From Mesotaenium endlicherianum (taxonomy: Eukaryota > Streptophyta > Zygnematophyceae > Zygnematales > Mesotaeniaceae), in contig WELA01006070.1 of assembly GCA_009602735.1 (NCBI GenBank), forward strand, positions 50,999 through 114,998: DNA of 64,000 nt, given 5' to 3'. The notes under the pieces were generated by a model. It ran no database searches. It was not told the origin of the DNA and saw only the letters and a list, made by a program, of their open reading frames with translations. The position numbers and the translations under genes were made by a program. Positions 1 to 11,604 of the stretch are shown here, in pieces (within the stretch, counting starts at the first letter, position 1; each line of letters starts with the position of its first letter).

Positions 1-110
1 GATTCATAATTTGGCCATAACAGTGCTGATCTTGCCTAAGCCTTCACATCAAGAAGAGAATCTACTGCGCATTGGCTTGCTTACATGCAAAGCTTACCCC
101 TTTCTTTAGG
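1..110 (+). repeat. Fragment resembling the 5' terminal repeat of the DNMT-type Ty3/gypsy family
   Basis: By eye, the stretch containing GGCCATAAC and, near 73-98, GGCTTGCTTACATGCAAAGC matches the end of the left terminal repeat of element D at about 18231-18345 (GGCCATAAC, then GGCTTGTTTACATACAAAGC). It has the same strand and order but is clearly diverged. It may be the edge of another copy lying mostly outside the window. The similarity is short, so this is tentative. Confidence 0.35.
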
Positions 111-2121
111 GGCACTAGCACAACCCGCGAGCGACGTGTAGCAGGGTCTGCTACAGGAGGGAGGAAGTTCCTACAGAAGCTGCAGACCCGGGGGTAGGAG
201 GAGGTGCAACTATAGTCCAGGGGCGAAGAGCCTGTAACTGGCAAGTACAGTGCTTCTCGTCACTTCCCTCTTTCGGGTGTATACTGTCCACTCCTAGTCG
301 CATTTGGAGTGGGCTGGTTTCTCAAGCAACAGGTCTCTGCTCATATTTGCAGATACTCCCCAAGAGACTGAAATTGAGCTGACAGCCTCTTCTTGTTCAC
401 CACTCCAGTCTCTGCCGAATACCTTGCTGGATGTTGCTGGGGCTTGCCGAGTTGTACAGGAAAGGGATTGAGGGAGAGTTGTCATTCGTGCTAGAAATGA
501 CTATTGAGATGGTCAATTCGTCTGATTCTCACCAGACCTACACTGGTCACGTATGGCATGACCCTGCCCGATTTGTGCTCAAAGATTAAAGCATCTATGG
601 TGAATTTGCGGGCTCGTAGCGGGCTTGCCTTTCACGCAATAAGTATTGTTAGACGTTGCCTATCCAATTGAGCGGTGAAGCTCTCTTGTTATTTCAGTCG
701 TTTAGGTGGGAGATTATTCTCACCATCCCAGGCGCTCCATTGGATTCAGACTCCAATTTGATCATTGTCACATAAACACTTGAAGCAGAGCAGCTGCAGC
801 TAGGGATAGACGTTGTTTTTCTACGTTCGTGTCCATGACAAGTGATCACGATAAAACTTGATAGTGTTTAACTTGATATTCATAAAATTAGGACAGTAGG
901 GAAATTCACTGAGATAATAAGAGATTACCAGTGGAAGTTGGTTCTCTTTACCAGTTAGGCGAATGTACGAAAAGTGGTTTACACCTCATTTGAGATTCGT
1001 TTCTTTGTTTCATTTTGATTCATGCAGAAGCTTAATCAAGCCTTGTTGCCATGCAGTAGGCACGATGACTGTTTGTGAATCCACAGAAGATTTTTCTTTG
1101 TTTTATAGAGCGGCGTTTGCGCGAGAGAATTGTAGCGTCTCGCATCGACCGCACCGACGTCAACTATACACTAGCAGAAGCATATTGCTCCCAATGCAGC
1201 TGCGCACAACAGATATCAACAACAGGGTTGCTAGCTTCGCCTGGCATTTGCCAAGAGGCCCTGCGCTTCTTTCGGGCCCAGCATGCTTTGTGCTTGCGCA
1301 ATATCATATGCAACCGTGACCCGCAATGCCCACGCAACCGCAGACGTCACAACGCAGCTTGCCACGGGGCAGGCTCATGACGGTACCAACGACCCGGCAC
1401 TTGCGAGGTATTGCATCAAGATTGGCCATCTGCAAGTCGTTTGACTCCAGCGGAAAAGCAACATCAAGAACGTGCGCCCTTTGTCGCGCTCGAAGAGTGC
1501 AGGCGCATTCACTCAATGTAGAATACGCAACTCGCACGTAGACAGCGTCTCAGCAATGCTTGCGACGTTGACACCTGTCATCGCTGCCTTGGCACCCCGA
1601 CGTTTACAACTATGATGTAATCAGAAGCCGAGAACGCGCGATTCCACGCCGCAGACAGTTATGACGCCTGCGGTGCGTTATGGGCGCCAGCATCTCCCAT
1701 AAGCGCTTAGGTGCTGACACATGGTGGCTCCCTGCCAATCACAGCGGCCAAACATGGACACACGCTGCCAGCACATCTGCACGCACCACGTGCAGTGTTG
1801 ACGCACGTCAGACCTAATCAGGGATGTCGAACAACAAAATGTCCGTCTTTCGCGATCCTTTCGCAGCCTGGATACGCCACCCGCCGCAACTTTGCCCAGC
1901 GCCGTTGCGGTGGCAACATTTGTCACCACGATACAACTCAAGAAGACCCCGCCATTTCTACTGGCCAATCTCCGTGATGAAGCTTGTCGGCCCCCCCTAC
2001 TTCTAGGCTACCCCCATCAGCAGCCTGCGGAAGCAACAAAGCTAGCAACTCGAATCCTAAAGAATCAGGCTGCTAGATGTGAGCGTGGTCGAGCGCAAGA
2101 TTAAGAAGTAGAGGTGCTAGG

Positions 2122-2158
<37 letters not shown>

Positions 2159-2399
2159 GAAATGTCACTCCCACCAGAAATTGGTGAGGGCAGTGGGGAC
2201 TCTGCTGAAAATTCAGCCGATATAGCCAGCCACTTCGGGTGCGTCCGGGGGTCAGCAACATGCGCTTTGGAGACCAAGACAGGGCTTGGAAGCTGGGGAA
2301 TCACTGTACTCCTTCCCTTGAGCGTAATAGTAAGCTTCTCAAAACCTCTACTACGCTGGACGAGACAAGGGAGCAACGAAATCAACAAGCATAGTTGAG
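111..2399. other. No gene supported
   Basis: Open frames here are short, overlap on both strands and show no recognisable domain. The stretch from about 1080 to 2000 is richer in G+C than the flanks and holds several 60-118 codon frames, but none looks like a known family. I see only the GA microsatellite near 2125 as a definite feature. It may be decayed retroelement DNA. Confidence 0.5.
2125..2155. repeat. (GA)n microsatellite
   Basis: About 15 uninterrupted AG dinucleotides. It also produces artificial Arg-Glu or Ser-Leu open frames on both strands, which should be ignored. Confidence 0.95.
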
Positions 2400-3235
2400 G
2401 TGCGAGCACGAGCAATTAGCACGCTCCAAATACCTAAACCCTGCTAGACTAAAAGAGGCTTAGCATTTGTATGTAAGGAGCTAGGAGCATGGGCGGACAA
2501 GTTAATACTACAGTATGTGAGTGGGCAAGGTGAATAGGATGTCTATACACTAGGCTAGCGTGTTATGGCGGGCTTTGACCTCGCGAGACACTATGCTAGC
2601 GGAACCGTAGCATGCATTGACTATGAGAGTGTCTCACTACAATGAGTGAAGCAACAAGCAAGTACAACAGCAAGGGATAAGCATAAACAAGAGTTCGAGA
2701 GAAAAAGTATTGTAGAAGCATCTAACGACATACAAATGCTAACACTCTGTGAATATTAACTCGCGGCCTAAATAGCATACCCACAAATATTTAGCCCAGT
2801 GCCGAAAACAAACACATAATCACGAAATACCTACCAGAGTGACGTACTGACACGTCACATTGACAAGGTAAATACCGACCAACGAGCATGGAATCACTTG
2901 GGTCAAAGTGTATGACGCGGTACAAAGGTACGACTCCCCACTCCCCACCTACATGCCCGTACACTCCCTGAATCCCTAGCAACCCCGTGGGCATACCCGG
3001 CGGGGTTGCCTATCGTACAAGACGACCAAGTCACGGGCAACTACAACTCCCACTTGGTATCAGCGCCGACCTAATGAGCGAGGGAACTTGTGGGTCGACC
3101 TCCACACGTGTGGGCGGCACACCACGTGTGAAGGTGGAAGAAGCGCGTGTAATCCGGGCGGAACCTCACAGCTGCTCAACAGCAGAACCTCGTGAGCGGA
3201 TTGTAGTTCCAAGTGTTTGCTGCAATCGTTTGTGA
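2400..3235 (-). repeat. 3' terminal repeat of element A (DNMT-type Ty3/gypsy)
   Basis: The reverse complement of about 2400-3215 aligns by eye with the terminal repeat of element D (17590-18345). Shared blocks include CTCACGAGGTTCTGCTGTTGA, GCAGCTGTGAGG, the GCCCACACGTGTG block, GGCACTGGGCT, and GCTATTTAGGCCGCGAG. The copies are substantially diverged, with small indels. It lies directly downstream (minus strand) of the RNase H remnant of element A, so I take it as that element's 3' repeat. Its exact outer boundary and any target duplication were not resolved. Confidence 0.7.
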
Positions 3236-3239
3236 ACTA

Positions 3240-4594
3240 GGCCATCCTCACCTACCACCCTAACCCAACTAAACACTATACTGTCAGCATCCACCACCCC
3301 AGGTCACTGTGGCTAGACACACACAGGACTTGAAGGCACAAAGCATGGCTGGTGGTCGATGACCAGGCAAAAGTGCGTAGAGATAGTGCCTAAAGTGCAC
3401 AATCGCCCAGACCACCGCCAGGCACTCCTTCTCGTAAGAGCCGTGGTTGCCCTCGGCACGGTTGTTGCTGTGGTTGGCGTACGCCACCACGTGCCCGGAG
3501 CACTGCTCCAAGCCCAGCCTGCGACTAGTCGGTGTGGAGGATGAAGGGCTTCTTGTAGTCGGGATGCCGAAGCACCGGGGTGCTCACCAGCAGCTCCTTG
3601 ATTTTGTCAAACGCCGCCTGCTGCTCCGTCCCCCATACGTAGGCCACCCCTTTTGCAGCAAGTCGTTAAGCGGGCGGGAAGCCTGTGATGGCCAAGCTCT
3701 TGGCCAGCTGCGGAGCCAGCCCACTAGAGGAGAGGAGATGCCTGAGGTACTCCACCTCTCGGGTCCCAAAGGTGCACTTGCCTGGATGGCACTTGATCCC
3801 AACGGCCTCCAAGCGGTCTTGGACTGCAGTGATATGCGCCACGTGCTCCTCAAACGTCTCATTGAAGACGAGCACGTCATTGATGTAACACCGGACAAAC
3901 GAAAGTCCTGCCAAATCCTTATCCATGACTCGCTGGAAGGTGGCTGGGACGTTCTTCAACTCGACGGGCATCACCCTCCACTCGTGGAGGCGCTGTGGCC
4001 CCCAGAATGCCGTCTTGTGCTGGTCCTCTTGCGCAATGGGCATTTGGTTAAAGCCCTGCCTCAAATCCAGCATCGAGAACCAAGTACAAGTGCCAATGTC
4101 ATCCAAGATCTCGTTAGGGGTCGGCATAGGATATCAGTCCTGCTCAGTGACCTCGTTCAGCTTACGATATTCACCGCACATCCACTTCTCATACCAGTTG
4201 CATCATTTGTCGCATCCTTTGTTGCATCCTTGAAGGCATCCTTTGTCGCTAACATGACTGTGGGCGCGCGTAGGTGGAGGAGGACTCCCAAATGAGCTGG
4301 TTGTCCTCCAAATTGCTCGTCTGTGTGATGATCAAGCCGTCCTTGAAGTGAATGTAGCGATACCGCTTTTGGAAGATGGGGATGTCCAACTTGAGGGGGA
4401 TCCTCATGGGTCACCCTTGTAACGCCCGAGGTCATGCATGCAATCGGTAAAGCTGACGCTGCACCATACATCCAGCAATGCCACCAACTGCGCTGCCTGT
4501 GCCTCCATATGGATTTCCCCCAGCTTCCACGTGGAGGCAGCTGGTGAAACCTCTTGCCCTGCAACTGGCGTCTTTTGCCCTGCTGCCGGCGTAG
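3240..4594 (-). pseudogene. Element A reverse transcriptase and RNase H remnant
   Basis: This is the distal piece of the pol gene of element A, cut off from its gag-protease-DNMT half by element B. Reading from 4594 down: a Pro-Ala-Gly-Gln repeat linker, then CGEYRKLNEVTEQD (about 4180-4137), then the RT palm LRQGFNQ, the catalytic box as YIND near 3880, and KCHPGKC near 3800. An RNase H piece follows (VAYANHSNNRAEGN...YEKECLAVVW, about 3480-3390). Defects seen: a TGA stop at 4136-4134, a second catalytic Asp of the YxDD box changed to Asn, and frame changes between RT and RNase H. No integrase follows; the sequence runs directly into the terminal repeat. It cannot encode an active enzyme. 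Confidence 0.85.
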
Positions 4595-4599
4595 TCTGA

Positions 4600-5310
4600 T
4601 GAAATGAATCGACTTACCAGTAGACAATTAACAATAAATTTTAAATGATTAAAGTAAAGAAGTAATCTTTTAAGGTTTTCTTATAACCTATCAGCAAAAG
4701 GCTTCATAACTAGCGTTTCAATACTCATAAGTCAAATGCAAGTGAACGAGCATCAATTATGTAATCAGTAAGTTCATACAAAAGCAAGGTTAGAAGACAA
4801 TTCGTCCTAATGGCTTCTCGCCTTGGATTGAGTCCTCTCAGTAAGCGGTTCAAGAAAGTTGGCCTTGTTTTTGAAAGCCGAACTCGAGAGCATGACCTAA
4901 CCTATATACATGGAATAAGTGTACTGTTCAACGGCAAGTGCGATGGCACCGCCTAGCCGGGAGTTAACGACGTTGGTAGGACCTCGGCGAACCAAATCCA
5001 CAGCTATCTTCCATCATCCCGAATAGCCATCCACCTTAGGGTGTCATCAGGCCACTCATCTAGCATAGCATACTTCGATGTATGACTAGGCAGTTCGCTG
5101 ATACCGCGTACGGGTAGTCAGCTGACTGTCAAAGAATGTGTCAGCAAGCTGACCTAAGTTGACTCAGCCTGCTGCCCTCGGCTAAGTCATTATACGGCAT
5201 ATTATTTAAAGTCCAACTGACTTAACCTTGACTGAAATTCAGCATAGCGAACTTAATTACCTATTATACTTAAATAAATATTATATCTGCCAATATACTG
5301 ATTCATTACA
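4600..5310 (-). repeat. 3' LTR of element B
   Basis: 711 bp. It matches 30523-31236 in the same orientation along its whole length, with many substitutions and small indels. Termini are TG...CA on the minus strand, and TCTGA (4595-4599) flanks it on the outside. Confidence 0.93.
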
Positions 5311-5428
5311 ATCCCTTAAGCTTAAATTGTTGTCGACTCGACAACACTAACGTACTCTCCTCAATAACAAAAAACAACTACAGCATGCAAATATATACAG
5401 CTGACTTTCCCTACCACCAAGCAAGCAA

Positions 5429-6172
5429 TGAAAGGGGCAAGATGCCCTAGTGGAAACGTAGTAACTCATGAGGAAAGGAACTAGTTGCAATCATACTAAA
5501 GGGTGCAGTGGCATGTCACTAAGAAAGCTTAGGAAAATTACTTGACATTTTGAGTGGCAAGAAATTGCTCACAAATGATGTAGGATGAAAGGCCTTGTCA
5601 TTACAAACCCGTAGAAATTTACAGAAGTGAAAATTGATAAGAAACAAAGAAGTTATGCCTATTCATAATTTTCTGCCTAAGTGCTCCTCCCTAGGAAGAA
5701 GCTACAGATTTTCCTAAGTGTTCGTCAAATTGTCCCTTCCAGAATATTCGTGAGTAAGCCAGATCAATTTTATTTGACGTGTCGAGCCGAATTGACATCC
5801 ACATACATGCATCGACATTACTAGAATAGTCTATCTTAGACGCGCTAGGCTAAACCGAAATTTCTAGGTAAATTGACCTAGTCGGCACTCCGCGTCAGCC
5901 GAACTTACGCGAAGGTTCGAGTTCATTCTAACGGGCCAGATCGCTCGACGCTGTCGGTCAATTTGACGGTCGCGCTCACCGCGAATTAAGGACAGTCGTC
6001 AACCGACCTCAAAACTAATTAAACTTCAGAATTCCGTAACTCTCTCAATACTTGACCAAATTCGACGAACTTTATATCAAAATGACCACAAAAATGCACT
6101 CTACGCTACTGTACAATCAAAACATACTTTCATGAAACTCAAAAATGCACTTTATAAACCTATGACCTTACA
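5429..6172 (-). repeat. 3' LTR of element C
   Basis: 744 bp, TGTAAGG...CCCTTTCA on the minus strand, matching 10827-11576 with scattered substitutions. The pol stop codon (6162-6160) lies just inside this LTR. Confidence 0.95.
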
Positions 6173-9100
6173 TCATCCCCCTCCTCAAGATGCGACGTCC
6201 TCGACGCATTTTGCAAATAACGTCTCAACTTACTCTTACAATGAGTCAAGTTGGCCTCTGGCTCCCAAGTGTTGTCGTCTGCATGGTAGGCTTTCCACTT
6301 GACCAGATACTCTTGAACAAGTCGTTGACCTCGCTTGACTCGTCGATCGCCAACAATCGCCTCCTCTTCATACTCCAATACATCATCGATCTCGACCGGT
6401 GGTGGCGGTGTAGGTAGTCGTCCTGGATGTCCTTCATTCGGGTCAACGTATGGCCGCAGACAACTGACATGGAACACATCATGGATACGCCAGCCTGAAG
6501 GAAGTTCCAACTTGTAGGTCACTGGATTAACCTGCTTGAGCACCACAAAGGGACCTGTAAACCGTGCCCGCAGTTTCCTCTTGCCTGTGAAAGGTAGGTT
6601 CTCTGTTGACAAGAGTACTTTGTCGCCCACATGGAATGTCACTTCCCTCCTGTGCTTGTTAGCATGCTTGACCTGCTCTTCCTGTGCCTTCCGAATACAC
6701 GTCTTCGCCATATCCCAAGTCTTGGCCATCTGCTCCATAAAAGCTTGTGTAGTAGGAACCTGAGTCTCCTTGGCCTTCTCCAACAAGATGTTCCCTGGAT
6801 GATATACTTCTCTCCCATAAACCATAGCAAATGGTGACTGCTTGGTTGATCCCTGCATGCTGTTGTTGTAGGCAAACTCCAACCCCGGCAACTTCTTGTC
6901 CCACTCTGAAGGGTCCTCCATAGTGAAACTCCTGAGCACCTCTTGCACAGTTCTGTTGAGCCTCTCACTCTGCCCGTCTGTCTGAGGATGATAGGAAGTG
7001 CTCATACTCAGCTTGGTCCCCATCAAAGTAAACAATGACCGCCAAAAGTTGCTAGTAAACCTTGGATCCCGATCTGAAACAATCACCTTCGGCAACCCAT
7101 GTTGCCGAAAAATATGATCAAAGAATAGCCTTGCCACATCCGCTGCCGTAGAAGTCTCCTTCATGGGAATGAAGTGAGCCATCTTGCTGAGTCTATCAGA
7201 CACAACCCATATTGCATCGTGCCCTTGACCACTCACAGGTAACGATGTGATGAAGTCCATAGCAATCTGCTCCCAAGGATACTCTGGAATAGGCAGAGGC
7301 TGCAATGTACCTCCCTTCTTTTGATTTGGTGTCTTGTTTCTCTGGCACGCATCGCAACTCCTGATCCACTCCTCGATGTCCTTGTCCATATTTCTCCAGT
7401 AGTATTCCCGCTTCAGCACGCTTGCCGTCTTCTCGCTTCCAAAGTGTCCAGCATATAAGCAGTCGTGATGCTCCGCAAGCAGTAAGTCTCGTAACTCCTT
7501 GATGTCAGGTACCACCACTCTCTTGGAATCACCATAATACCATATGCCGTCCTCCTTCTGCATACTTGAGTTGGACTCAGCTGCTCCACCATCAGCAAAC
7601 TCTGGGTCCTCCTCATAACCTCTCTGAAGCTTCTTCTTGAAGTCCACACTCTCCTTGATGACCGAGACAGCTGCAAGGTCACACCTCCTAGATATAGCGT
7701 CTGCATGGTTGATCTTCCCAGGTAAGTACTCAATCTTGTGGTCGAACTGTTGCAAAAACTCCATCCACCTTGCCTGTCTTGGTGTCAACGTTGGTTGCGT
7801 CATAAACTTCTCCAAGCTCTTGTGGTCGGTCTTGATGAACACCTTCCGGCCGTCCACATAACATCGCCAAATCCTCAAAGCCTGGATAATAGCCAACATC
7901 TCTTGCTCGTGTGCTGCATAGTTCTGCTCCGCAGGACTCAACTTTCTGCTCTCATATGCCACAGGCTGCAATCCTTTGCCCTGGTCCTGGAGAAAAATGG
8001 CTCCCACTGCGAAATTTGATGCGTCCATGATGATGGTGAAAGGAAGCTCTGGACTTGCAATTGCCAACACAGGTGCCTGTGTCAACAGCTCCTTAATCTT
8101 CTCAAAGGCTTGCTGCTCCTTGTCACCCCATAGCCACTTCTCCTGCTTCTTCAACATGTCCGTGAGCGGTGCACACACCTTGGCAAATCCTTCAATGAAA
8201 CGTCGATAATAATTCGCCATGCCGAGGAAACTCCTGAGTTGATGAATATCAGCAGACACCGGCCAAACTCTGACTACTTGCACCTTCTTCTGCTCCACCT
8301 TGACTCCTTCAGCTCCCACTATATGTCCAAGAAATTCGACTATATTGAGACAAAAGTCGCACTTGCTCATCTTCCCATACAGCTTCTGATCTCTCAAGAC
8401 CTCCAACACCTTCCTCAGATGCTCCACATGCTCTTCCAAGGTCTTTGAATAGATCAGGATGTCATCCAAAAATACCACCACAAACTGGTCCAAGTGGGGT
8501 CTGAAGGTACTATTCATGAGTCCCATGAATGTAGCAGGTGCATTAGTCAATCCAAAAGGCATGATTGTGAACTCGAATAAACCATAGCGAGTCCTAAAAG
8601 CAGTCTTCTGAACATCTCCTTCCGCAATTTGTACCTGGTGATAGTCACTCCTCAAATCGATCTTCGAGAAATACTTCGCCCCGACAAGCCTGTCAATCAA
8701 CTCGTCCACTCGTGGAAGTGGGTACCTGTTCTTGATGGTGACCTTGTTGAGAGCCCGGTAGTCGACACACATTCGCATAGTCCCTTCCTTCTTCTTCACA
8801 AATAAGACTGGCGCTGCAAATGGAGACTCGCTGGGTCGGATGAATCCCTTCTCCAACAACTCTGTCAGCTGCTTCTTCAACTCGTCCAACTCCGCAAATG
8901 ATTGACGATAGGCGGGTCTCACTGGTGGCTTGCTCCCTGGTTCCAACTCGATCTTGTGCTCCATAGCTCTCTGTGGAGGTAATCCTGCAGGTAGCTCCTC
9001 AAGAAAAACGCACTTGAACTCCTCCAACAGCGCCTTAATTTGGGCAGGCATCTCAGCAGGCTTCTTCTCTTGAGCAGTTGGGCTCTGCTCCTTCTGAGCA

Positions 9101-9990
9101 AGGGGATCAGACACCACTACTTGCTCCTCCAGCAATGTACATTCGCCCAGGCTGTTAGGATTCACGTTTGCTCTATCTGATGACCTGGCCAGGGCCACCG
9201 AAACAAGGTACATCTCCTTCACTTGACTCGGCCTGCATAGCTGCATAACTTGCAGGCTCGACAGAAAACAGTTACTTGTGGTCGTATCTACCTCCACCTG
9301 TTTCGCTGTCTTCATTCGACCATCACGCCCTTGGACTTTCACTTGTCCTGTGCTCCAGTGCACTTGAGGGTTGGCTTTTCTGAGCCATGGTCGGCCCAAT
9401 ATCACCTCATGGTGACCCAACTCTGCCTGCTCCATAACTTCCTTACTCCGGTGCCCCACTACTTCCACGTGAATAGCTTCCGTAGATGCACCACACTTGA
9501 GTCTCTGCCAATTTGCCAAAATTGCCTCCTTAGGCTCATAATGCTTTTGCACAGGGATTCGCCACTCCTTCACCAGCTTCTTGTGCACAAACTTTGCACT
9601 TGCGCCACTGTTAATCATACACTTCGCCTTATTGCCGTCGACCACTCCTTCCACGATGATAGGCTTGTCAACGTCTCGTCGTTTGCTTCTCGGCAGGCTC
9701 CTGGGGGTAACCTCCTTGTGAGTTCTTGTCTTCACGCCAGTAGACACTCCAGAACGACTTACTGGCGTCCTCCTTTTTTCTGCTGTTGAGGTTGCTTCGC
9801 CTTTACGTAACAGTCTCGAGCCAGATGTCCAAGCTTGCCGCAATAATAGCAGGGTCCTCTCGGCTTGTAATTCTGTTGCCTGCGCTGGTTCTGAACAAGT
9901 TCCAACTCCATAGGTACTGGACTTTGAATACTCGTGCTTGGCGCTTGAGGTCCGAAGTGTCGATATCCTCCAAAGTTGCGGTTGCCCCAC
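6160..9990 (-). CDS. pol: Element C pol polyprotein: protease, RT, RNase H, integrase, chromodomain
   Basis: The open frame of 1276 residues is uninterrupted. Domains by residue: retropepsin-like protease with NSGAS at 127-131 and VILGR at 196-200; RT about 350-610 with FLDDIL at 507-512; RNase H about 640-770 with MDAS near 655, E698 and TDHKS near 721; integrase about 838-1120 with HH/CxxC zinc finger (840-882) and catalytic D912, D973 and E1009; chromodomain about 1195-1260, including the YLVKWKAY stretch. Chromodomain integrases of this family steer insertion to modified histones. Only the protease looks inactive: the catalytic Asp is Asn (AAC at 9612-9610). Its first about 75 residues overlap gag in another frame, so translation probably needs a frameshift or the junction is mutated. 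The exact start is unknown. Confidence 0.93.
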   Translation of the reverse strand: MGQPQLWRISTLRTSSAKHEYSKSSTYGVGTCSEPAQATELQAERTLLLLRQAWTSGSRLLRKGEATSTAEKRRTPVSRSGVSTGVKTRTHKEVTPRSLPRSKRRDVDKPIIVEGVVDGNKAKCMINSGASAKFVHKKLVKEWRIPVQKHYEPKEAILANWQRLKCGASTEAIHVEVVGHRSKEVMEQAELGHHEVILGRPWLRKANPQVHWSTGQVKVQGRDGRMKTAKQVEVDTTTSNCFLSSLQVMQLCRPSQVKEMYLVSVALARSSDRANVNPNSLGECTLLEEQVVVSDPLAQKEQSPTAQEKKPAEMPAQIKALLEEFKCVFLEELPAGLPPQRAMEHKIELEPGSKPPVRPAYRQSFAELDELKKQLTELLEKGFIRPSESPFAAPVLFVKKKEGTMRMCVDYRALNKVTIKNRYPLPRVDELIDRLVGAKYFSKIDLRSDYHQVQIAEGDVQKTAFRTRYGLFEFTIMPFGLTNAPATFMGLMNSTFRPHLDQFVVVFLDDILIYSKTLEEHVEHLRKVLEVLRDQKLYGKMSKCDFCLNIVEFLGHIVGAEGVKVEQKKVQVVRVWPVSADIHQLRSFLGMANYYRRFIEGFAKVCAPLTDMLKKQEKWLWGDKEQQAFEKIKELLTQAPVLAIASPELPFTIIMDASNFAVGAIFLQDQGKGLQPVAYESRKLSPAEQNYAAHEQEMLAIIQALRIWRCYVDGRKVFIKTDHKSLEKFMTQPTLTPRQARWMEFLQQFDHKIEYLPGKINHADAISRRCDLAAVSVIKESVDFKKKLQRGYEEDPEFADGGAAESNSSMQKEDGIWYYGDSKRVVVPDIKELRDLLLAEHHDCLYAGHFGSEKTASVLKREYYWRNMDKDIEEWIRSCDACQRNKTPNQKKGGTLQPLPIPEYPWEQIAMDFITSLPVSGQGHDAIWVVSDRLSKMAHFIPMKETSTAADVARLFFDHIFRQHGLPKVIVSDRDPRFTSNFWRSLFTLMGTKLSMSTSYHPQTDGQSERLNRTVQEVLRSFTMEDPSEWDKKLPGLEFAYNNSMQGSTKQSPFAMVYGREVYHPGNILLEKAKETQVPTTQAFMEQMAKTWDMAKTCIRKAQEEQVKHANKHRREVTFHVGDKVLLSTENLPFTGKRKLRARFTGPFVVLKQVNPVTYKLELPSGWRIHDVFHVSCLRPYVDPNEGHPGRLPTPPPPVEIDDVLEYEEEAIVGDRRVKRGQRLVQEYLVKWKAYHADDNTWEPEANLTHCKSKLRRYLQNASRTSHLEEGDDVRS

Positions 9991-10838
9991 TGCCTTTGAC
10001 TATACTCCACAGCGTCGACCCTTGTTGCCAATGCCATCATTTCTCCAAGACTGGTAGGGTCCTTGAGCGCCACTTCCTTGGCACAGTTGGCTTGAGTCCC
10101 CTCTTGAACTTGTCCATCATCTCCGACTCGTGCATGGATGGACATTGAAGCACCAGCTCGTTGAAGCGCGATACATACTCTTTAACGCTTGCTCGTTGAC
10201 GAAGGCGCACCAATAGATCTCAAGCCGGTAGCCTCGGGTGCAATAGATTAAAATTGCCTCTTCAAGCCTTCAAAGAGTTGATCAACAGTAGCAGGAACTC
10301 CAGACAGCTGCTCTTCTCGTTCATACCAAGCTCCAGCACTCTTCTGCAGCAAAGTTATGACAAAGGCGACTTGCCTGTCGGGCGTGAGCGCAGAATATTC
10401 CATAAACTTCTTCATTCCAAAAATCCATTGATGAACAGGCGGCGATCCACGCTCTCCAGCATAAACTTCAGGCTCAAGCGCACGCACTCCTGATGCGGGT
10501 GGGATAACTGGTTGCACCACTGGGTTAACATGAATCGATGGCACAACAGGTGCAGGTGCCGAACTCGTCGAAGCGGCGTTCCCCATAACAACTCGCACCA
10601 TTCTCTCCACCTCCGCGCGCATATTTTGTTGAACTGGGTGTAGACTTCTTCTCCAATTGCATTTGCCATTTGCCTTAGCATCGCCTGCATCTCTTGTTGC
10701 TCTCTGGTCATTGTTGGTGCTGCCTGTTGCCCCGCGCGCTGAACATGCTCGACATGTTCGCCTCCTCCAGCTGCCGACTGCGACTCCATAATATAACATG
10801 CAAACTAGCCCTGCTGTAATACCAGATGAAAGGGGCAA
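9759..10838 (-). pseudogene. gag: Element C gag, split by frame changes
   Basis: Gag forms the particle that packages element RNA. The N-terminal part lies at about 10789-10248: a Gln/Glu-rich start MESQSAAGGG, then GSPPVHQWIFGMKKFMEY and GAWYEREEQLSGVP, typical of plant-type Ty3 gag. The C-terminal part, 10145-9759, has a CCHC knuckle [14 protein letters not shown] (near 9865-9825) followed by a Lys/Gln-rich tail. The pieces are in different frames: the first ends near 10412 in one frame and is continued by another, and a further change lies near 10200. As assembled it cannot make one protein. It overlaps the start of pol. Confidence 0.8.
10813..10824 (-). promoter_or_regulatory. Primer binding site of element C
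   Basis: TGGTATTACAGC on the minus strand, two bases after the 5' LTR end. It resembles the initiator-Met tRNA primer site of plant LTR elements (TGGTATCAGAGC) with mismatches. Confidence 0.7.
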
Positions 10839-11576
10839 GATGCCCTAGTGGAAGCGTAGTGACTCATGAGGAAAGGAACTAGTTGCAATCATACTAAAGG
10901 GTGCAGCGGCATGTCACTAAGAAAGCTTAGGAGATTACTTGACATTTTGAGTGGCGAGAAATTGCTCACAAATGATGTAGGATGAAAGGCCTTGTGATTA
11001 CAAACCCGTAGAAATTTACAGAAGTGAAAACTGATAAGAAACAAAGAAGTTATGCCTATTTATAATTTTCTGCCTAAGTGCTCCTCCCTAGGAAGAAGCT
11101 ACAGATTTTCCTAAGTGTTCGTCAAATTGTCCCTTCCAGAATATTCGTGAGTAAGCCAGATCAGTCTAATCTGACGTGTCGGGCCGAATTGACGTCCACA
11201 TACATGCATCAACATTACTAGAATATTCTATCTTAGACGCGCTAGGCTAAACCGAAACTTNGAACTTCTAGATAAATCGACCTAGTCGGCACTCCGCGTC
11301 AGCCGAACTTACGTGAAGGTTCAAGTTCATTCTAACGGGCCAGATCGCTCGACGCTGTCGGTCAATCCGACGGTCGCGCTCACCGCGAATTAAGGACAGT
11401 CGTCAACCGACCTCAAAACTAATTAAACTTCAAAAATCCGGAACTCTCTCAATACTTGACCAAATTTGCTGAACTTTATATCCAAATGATCGCAAAAATG
11501 CACTCTACGCTATTGTACAATCAAAACATACTTTCATGAAACTCAAAAATGCACTTTATAAACCTATGACCTTACA
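10827..11576 (-). repeat. 5' LTR of element C
   Basis: 750 bp, the partner of 5429-6172. The N at 11261 interrupts it; the bases on either side (GAAACTT and GAACTT) look like an unresolved overlap that is absent from the other LTR. Confidence 0.95.
11261..11261. other. Assembly gap (single N)
   Basis: N inside the 5' LTR of element C; the flanks repeat GAACTT, which suggests an unmerged overlap. Confidence 0.9.
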
Positions 11577-11604
11577 AGCAGCATCCATTGTCCCTAGAGC
11601 TCTA

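Larger units (their letters stand above)
5429..11576 (-). mobile_element. Element C: young Ty3/gypsy chromovirus inside B
   Basis: A full-length 6.1-kb element with two about 745-bp LTRs that are roughly 96-97% identical by eye. It has a primer binding site, gag with a CCHC knuckle, and a 1276-codon pol ORF ending in a chromodomain. The flanking duplication is AGCAA (5424-5428) versus AGCAG (11577-11581), i.e. 5 bp with one mismatch. A polypurine tract (GAGGAGGGGGATGA on the minus strand, about 6185-6173) precedes the 3' LTR. Two defects argue against autonomy: gag is split by frame changes, and the protease active-site Asp is replaced by Asn. High LTR identity places its insertion later than that of B. 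Confidence 0.95.

Noticed and set aside
2101-2415. Ser-Leu and Arg-Glu repeat proteins on both strands near 2125
   Set aside because: They are translations of the (GA)n microsatellite.
3447-4295. 282-codon plus-strand ORF opposite the element A RT
   Set aside because: The minus strand holds clear RT and RNase H motifs; the plus frame is a shadow with no domain.
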